Shown: positions 8,342 to 17,849 of the stretch, one piece after another
How positions within the stretch are numbered: position 1 is the first letter of the stretch
Layout of the letters: each line of letters opens with the position of its first letter
Source: Crocinitomicaceae bacterium
GTDB taxonomy: Bacteria > Bacteroidota > Bacteroidia > Flavobacteriales_D > Crocinitomicaceae
Assembly: GCA_030830785.1 (NCBI GenBank)
Contig: JAURMI010000022.1
Location: 227,901 to 291,900 of the forward strand
Direction: 5' to 3'
DNA: 64,000 nt
Position numbers and translations under genes: made by a program
Notes under the pieces: model-generated
Database searches by the model: none
What the model was told of the DNA's origin: nothing
What the model saw: the letters and a program-made list of their open reading frames with translations, nothing else

Positions 8342-9877
8342 ATGAATATTCGCATCCTTAAACATTTTGCATTATTTATCGGTGCATTATTTTTTTGGAA
8401 GTCATCTTTTGGACAAGGCAGGCTACAACTCTTACCTGGGACGCAAAAAATATATGCAATTCAAAATAATGTGCACAGACTAGTAGGAAGTGTTAGTTTT
8501 GAATACCAAGGCAATACTATGTATTGCGATTCTGCCCATTACAACGATAAAGCCAAGGAGGTAAGAGCGTATGGAAACGTTCATATTCAAAAAAATGGCG
8601 TCAATTTATATGCAGATTCAATCTATTATTCTGAAAGACAAAAGTTCGCTAAACTCTGGGGTCATGTAAGGGCAAGAGATAATGCGTACAAAATGATTGC
8701 AGATTCTATGGATTATGACGCTAAAAAAGGTAGAGCTATATTTCGAAGTTCAGGATCAATTTCCTCAACGGTTTCCGATGAAAAAATTACTTGCCTTCGG
8801 GGTTATTTTTACCCTTCTAATGGTTCGTTCTTCTTTAGTGGTGAGGTCCATTACACTAAAGCCGACCTGGATGTTAAATCCGATACACTGCAATTTGCAT
8901 ACGAACAACAGAAACTTTATTTCATGGGGAACACGCAAATGCGAAATGACAGTACCCAATTGTTTTGTGAGAATGGTTGGTACGATTTAGAGCATCAAAC
9001 TGGCGCGCTTTTTAATCATGCGCAAATTTTTGAAAAGAATAATATTTTAAAAGGGGATACCTTATTTATCAATACCAAATTAAATGACTTCGAAGGCCGT
9101 GGAGATGTCTACTATAAAGATGTAGATCAAAACATTGCTTTATTAGGTAATAAAGCGATTTATAGCTCCACTGATCATTATGCCTATGTTTGTGGTAATA
9201 GCCTTTGTTTTATAAAATATAAACAAGACACGCTCTACTTGCATTCAGATACGCTCTACTTAGAAAAAGATAGTCTCAATAAATCACAATTTCTTTATGG
9301 TCATAAAAATTTTCGATTCTTGCATCCCACTCTTCAAGGAATTGGCGACAGCACTCGGTTTTGCTTTGAATTACAAACTTTAGAAATAAATAAAAATCCA
9401 ATAATGTGGTCACAGCGCGGTGAACTTAAAGGTGCACAGGCCATTGTTTTTTTTAAAGATTCACTGCTTAAACAAATAGAACTAAAAGACAATGCTACAG
9501 TGCTACTTGAATTGCAAAAAGATAGTCTTTATAATCAAATGGCAGCAAAACATATTTATGCTTTATTTGACACAAGTGGTGTACTCAGCAGTGTTGATGC
9601 TGAAGGGCAAGCAAAAACCATATTTTATCCCGAGACTTCAAAGAAGGTCAATGACACTTTAATTGAACAACGACGCGAAGGCCTCAATAGATTAATTTCC
9701 GAACAATTACATCTGGATTTAAAAAATGGGGAGGTCACCCAAATAAGTTATTTGCATCACCCGGACGGGGTGTTTTACCCTATGGATAAAATTGATCAAA
9801 AAGAGCGTTGGATTCAAGGATTTAATTGGAATCCAGATTTAAGACCAACCAATCCAAATTTTTTACGAAAAGACTAA
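8342..9877 (+). CDS. OstA/LptA-like periplasmic protein of lipopolysaccharide transport
   Basis: About 511 residues. The start was set at ATG 8342, directly followed by a signal peptide (MNIRILKHFALFIGALFFW, cleavage near SFGQ). An in-frame TTG at 8306 would place 12 residues before it and is unlikely. The N-terminal half has repeated beta-strand patterns of the OstA type (GNTMYCDSAHYN, YADSIYYSE, IADSMDY), in which Asp-Ser follows a short strand. LptA/OstA proteins bridge lipopolysaccharide between the membranes. In Bacteroidota these longer OstA-like proteins are common, but their exact role is inferred. It lies 1 bp after purA and converges on relA. Confidence 0.85.
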   Translation: MNIRILKHFALFIGALFFWKSSFGQGRLQLLPGTQKIYAIQNNVHRLVGSVSFEYQGNTMYCDSAHYNDKAKEVRAYGNVHIQKNGVNLYADSIYYSERQKFAKLWGHVRARDNAYKMIADSMDYDAKKGRAIFRSSGSISSTVSDEKITCLRGYFYPSNGSFFFSGEVHYTKADLDVKSDTLQFAYEQQKLYFMGNTQMRNDSTQLFCENGWYDLEHQTGALFNHAQIFEKNNILKGDTLFINTKLNDFEGRGDVYYKDVDQNIALLGNKAIYSSTDHYAYVCGNSLCFIKYKQDTLYLHSDTLYLEKDSLNKSQFLYGHKNFRFLHPTLQGIGDSTRFCFELQTLEINKNPIMWSQRGELKGAQAIVFFKDSLLKQIELKDNATVLLELQKDSLYNQMAAKHIYALFDTSGVLSSVDAEGQAKTIFYPETSKKVNDTLIEQRREGLNRLISEQLHLDLKNGEVTQISYLHHPDGVFYPMDKIDQKERWIQGFNWNPDLRPTNPNFLRKD

Positions 9878-9896
9878 TTATTCGTGCCTAAGCATT

Positions 9897-12140
9897 TTAA
9901 TCGAGTTCATCAGAATCACTCTCTGTATCCCATCGCGTAACGCTTTTAACCCCCTCAACTTGTTCGAATTTTCTAGTTAATTGTTCCAATTGGGCCGTAT
10001 CATAAACCAATACTTTTATTCTACCTTCAAAAACACCATCATTGGTTTCAAATGAAATACTTTTCATATTGATGTTGTTTTGTTTGGAAATAATTTCTGT
10101 AAGTCTATTTACAAGACCTATTTGATCGATGCCTATAATTCTAATAGCCGCTTCGCGCTCAACTAATGCGCTAGACTGCCATCTGGCCTTAAGACACCTA
10201 TAGGCCAATTTTGATAATAAATGCACTGCATTGGGGCAGTTAAAACGATGTATTTTAATACCACTAGAAATGGTGATGAATCCAAAAATAGAATCACCAG
10301 GAATTGGGCTACAACATTTTGCCAGCGTGTAATCAAAGCCCTTAAAATCTTCTCCAATAACAATTGTATCGGTATCTGTGTTGATTCCCTCATTTAAAAG
10401 TGCATCTTCTGATCCTTTTATTTTTTTTGAACGTATTTTGCGTTCAATGACAATGCTACCACCGACCACATTGAATTCGCGTAATTGTGTGAGATCCAAT
10501 TTACCTTTGGCAATTTTATAGTATAACGAAGTTGTAGTATCTACCTTAAAGTGTTTTTCTAAACATCGTAAATTTTCAGAATTGAAGTTAATGTTATACT
10601 GCTTAAGTTTGCGTTCCAATATTTCTTTGCCATCAGCAGCTACAGACTTATAGGCCTCGTTTAGGGCTTGTTTTACGCGTTGTTTGGCCTTAGCTGAAAC
10701 CACAAAACGCAACCACTCATCATTTGGTTTTTGTTTAGATGAAGTTAATATCTCTAGTTGATCTCCGTTTTGCAATTGATAACTGAGCGGCACCAATCGA
10801 TTATTCACCTTGGCTCCTATACATTTGTTGCCAATTTCAGTATGAATATCATATGCAAAATCAAGAATTGTTGAGCCGGTTGGCAATACCCTCAATTCTC
10901 CTTTTGGTGTAAAAACATAAATTTCATCGTTGAACAAATTCAATTTGAAATCATTGACAAAATCTAATGCACTTGAATCGGGATTATCTAGTAAGTCTCT
11001 AATTTCTGCAACCCAACGATCAAATTTATTCTCATTTGCCCTTGCTTCTTTATACTTATAATGTGCCGCCAAACCATATTCGGCAATATCATCCATGCGC
11101 TTACTTCTTATTTGTACTTCTACCCATCTGCCTTGTGGCGACATCACGGTGGTATGCAGCGACTCGTAACCATTTGCGCGTGGAGTTGACACCCAGTCGC
11201 GAAGACGTTCAGGACTTGGCTGATAAAAATCTGTAACAATGGAGTAAACCCTCCAACAATCAGATTTTTCCCGTTCTGGTGGAGAATTTAGAATAATGCG
11301 CAAAGCAAAAACATCAAACACCTCCTCAAAGGGAACTTCCTTTGTTTGCATTTTACGCCAAATAGAAGCCAATGATTTGGTGCGTGCCTTTATTTCGAAT
11401 TGATAACCTTGGGCTTGTAATTCTGATCTTATTGGCGCTACAAATCTTCTAATAAACCGATTGCGAACATCTTGAGTAGATTTTAATTTGGAAACGATTT
11501 CATTATATTTTTCGGGTTCGCAATATTTCATCGAAAGATCTTCTAATTCCGATTTTATTGGATATAATCCCAAACGATGTGCTAATGGAGCGTATAAAAA
11601 CCTAGTTTCAGATGCAATTTTAAGTTGTTTTTCAGGCTTCATGCTTACCAGCGTGCGCATGTTGTGTAATCTGTCTGCAAGTTTAATAAGTACAACCCTG
11701 AAGTCATCAGAAATGGTGAGAATCATCTTTCGAAAATTCTCAGCTTGAATTGAGGTGTTTTCATCAAAAACCTCGGGTATTTTTGTGAGGCCATCAATAA
11801 TTTTTCTTACCGTGCTTCCAAAAATATCTTCTAAATCTTGAAGGGTTATATGCGTATCCTCTACTGTGTCGTGAAGCAGCGCACAGACAATTGCCGTAGG
11901 TTCTAGACCCATTTCTTCGGCACAAATTCTAGCCACAGAAATTGGATGATATATGTAAGGTTCGCCAGATTTTCTTCGCATGTCTTTATGCGCTTCAAGA
12001 GCAATGTCAAAAGCCTTTCGAATCATCCTTGTTTCATCGCGTGAGCGGTCTTTAGTAGCACGCAATAATCCTTTAAATGCGTTGAGAATTTCAATGCGCT
12101 CTCTCTCAAGATCAATAGCAGTATTTTGGTCGTAGTACAT
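9897..12140 (-). CDS. Bifunctional (p)ppGpp synthetase/hydrolase, RelA/SpoT family
   Basis: About 747 residues in the full-length Rel/SpoT order. The HD hydrolase domain has YIYHPISVA, ALLHDTVEDT and DRLHNMRTL, so hydrolase residues are intact. The synthetase domain carries RDWVSTPRANGYESLHTTV. A TGS domain starts near residue 405 (DEIYVFTPKGELRVLPTGS), then a conserved cysteine region (KCCSPIPGDSIFGF), then a C-terminal ACT domain. The enzyme makes and degrades the starvation alarmone. The preferred start is ATG 12140, which shares one base with the stop of the fumarylacetoacetase gene (TGATG); a TTG one codon earlier is also possible. It is the last gene of the ychF-fah-relA operon. Confidence 0.96.
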   Translation of the reverse strand: MYYDQNTAIDLERERIEILNAFKGLLRATKDRSRDETRMIRKAFDIALEAHKDMRRKSGEPYIYHPISVARICAEEMGLEPTAIVCALLHDTVEDTHITLQDLEDIFGSTVRKIIDGLTKIPEVFDENTSIQAENFRKMILTISDDFRVVLIKLADRLHNMRTLVSMKPEKQLKIASETRFLYAPLAHRLGLYPIKSELEDLSMKYCEPEKYNEIVSKLKSTQDVRNRFIRRFVAPIRSELQAQGYQFEIKARTKSLASIWRKMQTKEVPFEEVFDVFALRIILNSPPEREKSDCWRVYSIVTDFYQPSPERLRDWVSTPRANGYESLHTTVMSPQGRWVEVQIRSKRMDDIAEYGLAAHYKYKEARANENKFDRWVAEIRDLLDNPDSSALDFVNDFKLNLFNDEIYVFTPKGELRVLPTGSTILDFAYDIHTEIGNKCIGAKVNNRLVPLSYQLQNGDQLEILTSSKQKPNDEWLRFVVSAKAKQRVKQALNEAYKSVAADGKEILERKLKQYNINFNSENLRCLEKHFKVDTTTSLYYKIAKGKLDLTQLREFNVVGGSIVIERKIRSKKIKGSEDALLNEGINTDTDTIVIGEDFKGFDYTLAKCCSPIPGDSIFGFITISSGIKIHRFNCPNAVHLLSKLAYRCLKARWQSSALVEREAAIRIIGIDQIGLVNRLTEIISKQNNINMKSISFETNDGVFEGRIKVLVYDTAQLEQLTRKFEQVEGVKSVTRWDTESDSDELD

Positions 12141-13411
12141 CAATACGCAGGCAGCAATTCACTTGTCACTTCTCCAAATCCAATTTTTATGCCATTTTTT
12201 TGACTACATCCTCGAATCACAACTTTATCATGATCCTGGATAAACTTTCTTTGAGAACCATCTGGCATTTGCACTGGTTTGGTGCCTTTCCAAGCAATTT
12301 CCAACATAGATCCATATGAATCAGGTGTCGGACCAGAGATGGTGCCAGAGCCCAATAAGTCGCCACAGCGAATATTACAACCATTGACAGTATGATGCGC
12401 CAATTGTTGGGACATATTCCAATACATATATTTAAAATTCGAAGTACTCACTATTTTTTCGCTACAATTTGGCGCTTGGATTGCGACCTGAAGTTCAATG
12501 TCATAGGATTTTAAACCCTCAAATTTTAAATACGATAAAACTTCGGGTTGTTGAATGGGAGTTTCACAGGCAAAGGGCTGTAGTGCATCGAGGGTGACAA
12601 TCCAACACGACATTGACGATGCAAAGTTTTTGGCCAAAAAGGGGCCGAGTGGAACATATTCCCACTTTTGAATATCTCTTGCAGACCAATCATTGAATAA
12701 ACAAAGTCCAAAAATAAAATCTTCGGCCTCTGCAGTAGTGATACTTTGCCCTAGGTCTTTACCTTCAAAAGTAATGAAACCCATTTCAAGTTCGAAATCT
12801 ACTTGTCGCGATGGTGCAAATATGGGGTCTGAATTTTCATCGATTTTGAGTTGGCCCTTTGGCCGTATTACAGATTGTCCAGATGGTATCACAGAGGAAG
12901 ATCTTCCGTGATAACCAACAGGAATCCATAACCAATTGGGTAAAAGCGCATTGGAAGGATCTCGGAACATCATCCCCACATTAGTGGCGTGCTCCTTTGA
13001 TGAATAAAAATCAGTATAATCTCCAATTTGTACCGGTAACGACATCCTCACCTCAGTTACTGGAATTAAGGCGCTATGATGGGCGGAATTGTTCTGAAAT
13101 GTTGGATTTTGCACGTCTAATAAAACTGCTAGTCGATTTCTCAATGAACGAATAGCAAGTTTGCCATAGCGCATAAGGGGGTTCAAAAATTCATTTTCAT
13201 AAACTGAATGGTCAATTTGAATATCTGTTAAATAACCATAAGCAGCCATTTGAGCTAAATCGAGAACAAAATCGCCAATTCGAACACCCACCCTTTTGCT
13301 TGAATGAATTGTAGAGAAAATTCCAAAAGGTAGATTTTGAATCGGGAATTCTGTTAATTCTGCACCTTTAATCCAAGTGCTCAAAGCGGGGTTATTGGCT
13401 GTAATTTCCAT
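12140..13411 (-). CDS. fahA: Fumarylacetoacetase (tyrosine catabolism)
   Basis: Hydrolyses fumarylacetoacetate to fumarate and acetoacetate, the last step of tyrosine breakdown. The 423-residue length fits the family. An N-terminal SH3-like domain (GIFSTIHSSKRVGVRIGDFVLDL) is followed by the hydrolase domain with DYTDFYSSKEHATNVGMMFRD, VDFELEMGFI (metal-binding Glu residues), FNDWSARDIQKWEYVPLGPFLAKNF and the GSGTISGPTPDSYGSMLE block. It sits between ychF (11 bp) and relA (one-base overlap). No other tyrosine-degradation genes are in the window. Confidence 0.95.
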   Translation of the reverse strand: MEITANNPALSTWIKGAELTEFPIQNLPFGIFSTIHSSKRVGVRIGDFVLDLAQMAAYGYLTDIQIDHSVYENEFLNPLMRYGKLAIRSLRNRLAVLLDVQNPTFQNNSAHHSALIPVTEVRMSLPVQIGDYTDFYSSKEHATNVGMMFRDPSNALLPNWLWIPVGYHGRSSSVIPSGQSVIRPKGQLKIDENSDPIFAPSRQVDFELEMGFITFEGKDLGQSITTAEAEDFIFGLCLFNDWSARDIQKWEYVPLGPFLAKNFASSMSCWIVTLDALQPFACETPIQQPEVLSYLKFEGLKSYDIELQVAIQAPNCSEKIVSTSNFKYMYWNMSQQLAHHTVNGCNIRCGDLLGSGTISGPTPDSYGSMLEIAWKGTKPVQMPDGSQRKFIQDHDKVVIRGCSQKNGIKIGFGEVTSELLPAY

Positions 13412-13422
13412 TTCTTGAATTT

Positions 13423-14520
13423 TTAAACATTGAATCTGAAGTGCATTATATCTCCATCTTCAACTATGTAATCTTTTCCTTCAACTTTAAATCTTCCGGC
13501 GTCTTTGATGGCTTGTTCGGATCCAAACTCAATGTAGTCATTATATTTCATTACCTCTGCACGAATGAAACCTTTTTCAAAATCAGAATGAATTACACCT
13601 GCTGCTTGTGGTGCAGTCATTCCTTTTCGAATGGTCCATGCGCGTACTTCTTTAACGCCAGCTGTAAAATAAGTTTGAAGATTCAAAAGATTATATGCCT
13701 GTCGGATAAGTCTATTTACCCCTGGCTCTTCTAAACCTAACTCTTCCAAAAATAATTGACGTTCGTCATAGGTATCAAGTTCTGTAATATCAGCCTCAAT
13801 TTTTGCACCAATGACAAGTACTTCTGCATTTTCGTTTTTCACTGCTTGTTGAACTTGCTCAACATGAACATTTCCAGATTTTACAGATGCTTCATCTACA
13901 TTACAGACATACATTACCGGTTTAGATGTGATTAAATTGAAACCTTTGACAATATCAAATTCCTCTTTAGAAAAGTCCAAAGCGCGAACAGAAGTCCCTT
14001 TTTCTAATCCAATTTTAATTTTGGTGGCCAAGTCATTTTCTTTAATTGCATCCTTGTCACCAGATTTTATTACCCTTGATAAACTCTGTATTTTTTTTTC
14101 AATAGTCTCCAAATCTTTTAATTGCAACTCCACATCAATGATTTCTTTATCGCGAATAGGATTTACCTGCCCATCTACATGTACTATATTATCATCATCA
14201 AAACATCGTAGCACATGTAATATAGCGTCGGTTTCACGAATGTTGGCTAAAAATTGATTGCCCAAGCCCTCCCCTTTTGATGCGCCTTTTACCAAACCGG
14301 CAATATCTACAATCTCCATCGTAGTTGGAATCACTTTTTGTGGGTTTACTAGATTCTCGAGTTTTTCTAAACGCGAATCGGGAATAGAAATGGTGCCCAA
14401 ATTTGGTTCAATAGTACAAAAAGGAAAGTTTGCTGATTGCGCTTTAGCATTAGACAAGCAATTAAATAGGGTTGATTTTCCAACATTGGGCAACCCGACA
14501 ATACCGCATTTTAAGGCCAT
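13423..14520 (-). CDS. ychF: Redox-regulated ATPase YchF (Obg-like)
   Basis: A P-loop protein of 365 residues that binds ATP rather than GTP. G1 is GLPNVGKSTLFNCL at residues 9-22, followed by DIAGLVKGASKGEGLGNQFL (G3). The nucleotide-specificity region is NVDE instead of NKxD, which is the YchF feature. A coiled-coil region and the C-terminal TGS domain (FTAGVKEVRAWTIRKGMTAP ... DGDIMHFRFNV) complete it. It is associated with ribosomes and stress responses. It is the first gene of the ychF-fah-relA operon. Confidence 0.97.
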   Translation of the reverse strand: MALKCGIVGLPNVGKSTLFNCLSNAKAQSANFPFCTIEPNLGTISIPDSRLEKLENLVNPQKVIPTTMEIVDIAGLVKGASKGEGLGNQFLANIRETDAILHVLRCFDDDNIVHVDGQVNPIRDKEIIDVELQLKDLETIEKKIQSLSRVIKSGDKDAIKENDLATKIKIGLEKGTSVRALDFSKEEFDIVKGFNLITSKPVMYVCNVDEASVKSGNVHVEQVQQAVKNENAEVLVIGAKIEADITELDTYDERQLFLEELGLEEPGVNRLIRQAYNLLNLQTYFTAGVKEVRAWTIRKGMTAPQAAGVIHSDFEKGFIRAEVMKYNDYIEFGSEQAIKDAGRFKVEGKDYIVEDGDIMHFRFNV

Positions 14521-14545
14521 TAGTTTATTGAATTATTTCTTAAAG

Positions 14546-14553
14546 CAAAGATA
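14546..14553 (-). promoter_or_regulatory. Predicted -7 element of the ychF-fah-relA operon
   Basis: TATCTTTG on the minus strand, perfect for TAnnTTTG, 25 nt before the ychF ATG. The divergent M28 peptidase gene starts 88 bp from ychF. Confidence 0.6.
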
Positions 14554-14607
14554 GCCAAAAGGAGAAAGCATCTGTCTAAATTTGGTATTTTTACCCAAAC
14601 TTTAGAC

Positions 14608-15972
14608 ATGAAAAGAATTTTCTTTTTTCTCCTGGCAATTATTCTAAGCATAAGCAGTTTTTCTCAAGATAGCCTCTTTATTCGAAGAATTTATGATGAA
14701 GCACTTTTAAGGGGACATGCGCATGAAAACTTGCGACAGTTGTGTAAAGACATAGGCCCTAGGCTTACAGGCTCATCAGAAGCGCAAATGGCGATAGACT
14801 GGAGTTATGAGAAAATGCTTTCTTATGATTTTAATCGCGTTCAAAAACAGGAAATAACGGTTCCCCATTGGGAACGTGGAAATACAGAAAGTGCATGGTT
14901 TAAAACCAATGATGGCCAATTACACAAAGTGCATCTTTTGGCACTCGGTGGATCAATAGGTACAAATGGACTGTTGGATGGAGAAATCATTGAATTTAAA
15001 ACTCTTGAGGCGCTTAAAAATAGTAAGGCATCAAAAGTCGAAAATAAAATAGTTTTCTTGAATCAATCAATGGATGCAGCCCAAATTCAAACTTTTAAGG
15101 CCTATGGTGCGTGTTATGCAATTAGAGGAAGCGGGGCTGTTGAAGGCGCAAAATTAGGCGCTAAAGCCGTTGTTATTCGCTCTTTGGGTTTACCACAAGA
15201 TGAATTCCCACATACAGGATCGATGCATTATGAAAATGACGTTCATAAAATTCCTGCAGCGGCCCTTTCGACAAAAGATGCCAATATGCTATCAGATGCG
15301 CTTTTTAAAGGGAAAGTAAACTTTTTCATGGAATTAGATTGCAGAGATTATGAAGATGTTCCATCCTTTAACGTAATGGGCGAATTAACAGGAACAAAAA
15401 AAGCAGACCAAATCATTACAATTGGAGGCCATTTGGATTCATGGGATACTGGTGAGGGGGCACATGACGATGGAGCTGGTGTTATTCATTGTCTTGAAGC
15501 GCTGCGTATATTAAAAGTTTTAGGCTTTCACCCCCAACATACAATACGTCTTGTTTTCTTTATGAATGAAGAAAACGGAAACCAAGGTGGTCAGCAATAT
15601 GCACAATGGGTGGCAGCACATAATGAGAACCAAATTGCGGCATTAGAAAGTGATCGCGGAGGATTTGCACCTAGAGGATTTGGCATTGATGGTCCAGATG
15701 AATATCTCGAACTCATTAAAAACTTTGAAGCATTATTAAAACCCTATGACCTGCATATTTTTGAAAAGGGATATGGCGGAGTGGATATAGGGCCGCTTAA
15801 AAAACATTTTCCCGAGATTCCGCTTTTTGGATTTGTACCGGATTCCCAACGATATTTTGATTTCCATCATGCACCTTCAGACATATTTGAAAATGTCAAT
15901 AAACGCGAATTAGAATTGGGTGCAGCAGCCATAGCTAGTTTTATCTACCTTTTGGATCAACAAATTAGATAG
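14608..15972 (+). CDS. Exported M28 family zinc metallopeptidase (carboxypeptidase Q-like)
   Basis: A 454-residue protein with a clear signal peptide (MKRIFFFLLAIILSISSFSQ). A protease-associated insert precedes the catalytic domain. Zinc ligands of clan MH are visible: GGHLDSWDTGEGAHDDGAG near residue 273 (His and bridging Asp), MNEENGNQGG (catalytic and metal Glu), ESDRGG (Asp) and FHHAPSD near the C-terminus (His). The layout matches the carboxypeptidase Q-like aminopeptidases that cleave short peptides outside the cytoplasm. It has no type IX sorting domain, so periplasmic location is likely. asnB follows 8 bp downstream. Confidence 0.92.
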   Translation: MKRIFFFLLAIILSISSFSQDSLFIRRIYDEALLRGHAHENLRQLCKDIGPRLTGSSEAQMAIDWSYEKMLSYDFNRVQKQEITVPHWERGNTESAWFKTNDGQLHKVHLLALGGSIGTNGLLDGEIIEFKTLEALKNSKASKVENKIVFLNQSMDAAQIQTFKAYGACYAIRGSGAVEGAKLGAKAVVIRSLGLPQDEFPHTGSMHYENDVHKIPAAALSTKDANMLSDALFKGKVNFFMELDCRDYEDVPSFNVMGELTGTKKADQIITIGGHLDSWDTGEGAHDDGAGVIHCLEALRILKVLGFHPQHTIRLVFFMNEENGNQGGQQYAQWVAAHNENQIAALESDRGGFAPRGFGIDGPDEYLELIKNFEALLKPYDLHIFEKGYGGVDIGPLKKHFPEIPLFGFVPDSQRYFDFHHAPSDIFENVNKRELELGAAAIASFIYLLDQQIR

Positions 15973-15980
15973 ATTGATTA

Positions 15981-17849
15981 ATGTGTGGTATAAGCGGCCT
16001 TGTATGTAAAACAGAATCGGCATTAAATGATGCCCCAGACTTATTGAATCAAATGAGTACGCGCTTAGCGCATCGGGGCCCAGATGGTAGTGGTACTAGT
16101 TGGTTTGAAAACGATTATATCGGTATTGCACACAGGAGGCTTGCCATCATTGATTTAAGCCCATCTGCTTCCCAACCGATGCAAATTAATGATCGTTATT
16201 GGCTTACTTTCAATGGTGAGATTTATAATTACATAGAACTACGCAATGAATTGGGCACACTCGGCGCTACATTCAAAACGGAGAGTGACGCTGAGGTACT
16301 ACTTCAAGCTTATCATTTTTGGGGCAAAAATTGTTTGGATAAATTCAATGGAATGTGGGCATTTGCAATCTATGATACAGTGAATAAAACGCTTTTTTGT
16401 GCCAGAGATCGTTATGGGGTTAAACCTTTCTATTTTCTTGACAACGCTATTCATTTTGCATTCGCCTCTGAAATAAAAGCCCTGCTCTGTATTAAAAGTC
16501 AAGAAGTTGTTGCCAACAAAAAGGCCTTACAAACCTACTTTGCCTCGAATCAAATTGAAACAGAGAGTGAAGGTTTTTTTAAAGGAATCTTTGAATTACC
16601 ACAAGGGCATTTCTTGGAATATGACTATTTAAGCCATTGCAAGAAAATCACAAAGTATGAATCGTACGCACCCATTTGTTTAAAAATTACTCGCGAAAAC
16701 TTGGTGGATAGTTTGTTTAATGCCATAGAATTGAGACTTAGGGCTGATGTCCCTATCGGGTTTTGTCTTTCTGGTGGTATTGATTCAAGTTCCATTTTAT
16801 CCATTGCTTCATCAATCAACAATGAGAAAAAGCTAGCCACATTAAACACTGGTTTACATGCCTTCACAGCCGTTCATCAAAGTGAGGAAGATGAAAGTCC
16901 GTGGGCACAAAAAATGATTGAGGCTACCCAAGCTTCATGGCATACCATCACCCTTAAAAGTGAAGAGCTCACCGAACAGATAAAAAATTTGATATATTAT
17001 CAAGACATTCCACTTTTGAGTACAAGTACCTTTGCCCAAAGCAGTGTAATGCGCTGTGCGTCTGAAAATGGCGTTAAAATACTAATTGATGGTCAAGGAG
17101 GAGATGAATTGTTTGGAGGTTACCAAATATTTTATCCAACCTTTTTCAAAGAACTTTTTTTTAGAGGCAGATTTCGCTTATTTTTAAAAGAATGGCGTCA
17201 TCTTAAAAATTCGCCTACGACTAAAAAGTATATTTTAAAAGAATGGACAATGGATTTGCTAAGTTTCTTGCCCAATCCACTTCAAGCACTGCTTTTAAGG
17301 AAAAAAAGAAAGTCTTTAAAATATGTCAGAAAAGTGCCTAAAATTGTCCGAAGACGTTTCAATTCATTACAATCACACTTGGCTTTTTTCTGTCAAGAAT
17401 TTGAACTCAAGAATTTATTGCGCTGGGAAGACCGCTGCTCCATGCAATACGGCATTGAATCAAGAACACCTTTTGCCGACGACAGCAATTTAATACAAAT
17501 TGCCCGCTCGCTGCCAATTACCGACTTGATTCAAAATGGGTATTCAAAATTTGTATTACGCGAATCGCTCAAAGGGCAAATTCCTAAAGAAATTTCCTGG
17601 CGACGAGACAAAAAAGGTTTCTCAGTTCCAGAGAGCCAATGGCTAAAACAAAGCAAAGATTTTTGGAAAAAAACAATTCGAGACAAAGTCCACCTCGATT
17701 CAAGTGGGCTAATTGATACAGAAAAACTTTTAAACGATCTCGACACCCTTTTTATGGAACCCACTCATTCATCTCAACTGAACTTTATATTCAAATATGC
17801 CTGTTATTTAATTTGGCTAGATGAATTTGGCATTTGTAAATTCTGCTGA
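15981..17849 (+). CDS. asnB: Asparagine synthase-type glutamine amidotransferase
   Basis: The 622-residue protein begins MCGISGLV, with Cys2 as the glutaminase nucleophile. RLAHRGPDGSG, HRRLAIIDLS and FNGEIYNYIELR complete the N-terminal class II amidotransferase domain. The synthetase domain has the PP-loop SGGIDSSS near residue 264 and GQGGDELFGGY. It is longer than housekeeping AsnB (about 555 residues) and lies beside a glycosyltransferase, a flippase and a methyltransferase. Enzymes of this size next to such genes often amidate sugars or polysaccharide acids, so asparagine synthesis is not certain. Its last 46 bases overlap the convergent methyltransferase gene. Confidence 0.9.
   Translation: MCGISGLVCKTESALNDAPDLLNQMSTRLAHRGPDGSGTSWFENDYIGIAHRRLAIIDLSPSASQPMQINDRYWLTFNGEIYNYIELRNELGTLGATFKTESDAEVLLQAYHFWGKNCLDKFNGMWAFAIYDTVNKTLFCARDRYGVKPFYFLDNAIHFAFASEIKALLCIKSQEVVANKKALQTYFASNQIETESEGFFKGIFELPQGHFLEYDYLSHCKKITKYESYAPICLKITRENLVDSLFNAIELRLRADVPIGFCLSGGIDSSSILSIASSINNEKKLATLNTGLHAFTAVHQSEEDESPWAQKMIEATQASWHTITLKSEELTEQIKNLIYYQDIPLLSTSTFAQSSVMRCASENGVKILIDGQGGDELFGGYQIFYPTFFKELFFRGRFRLFLKEWRHLKNSPTTKKYILKEWTMDLLSFLPNPLQALLLRKKRKSLKYVRKVPKIVRRRFNSLQSHLAFFCQEFELKNLLRWEDRCSMQYGIESRTPFADDSNLIQIARSLPITDLIQNGYSKFVLRESLKGQIPKEISWRRDKKGFSVPESQWLKQSKDFWKKTIRDKVHLDSSGLIDTEKLLNDLDTLFMEPTHSSQLNFIFKYACYLIWLDEFGICKFC

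Noticed and set aside
9897..12140. Open frames antisense to or inside relA
   Set aside because: No start signals or motifs; relA domain order is intact.
13441..14554. Plus-strand open frames opposite ychF
   Set aside because: Shadow frames with no recognisable motif; ychF motifs are complete on the minus strand.
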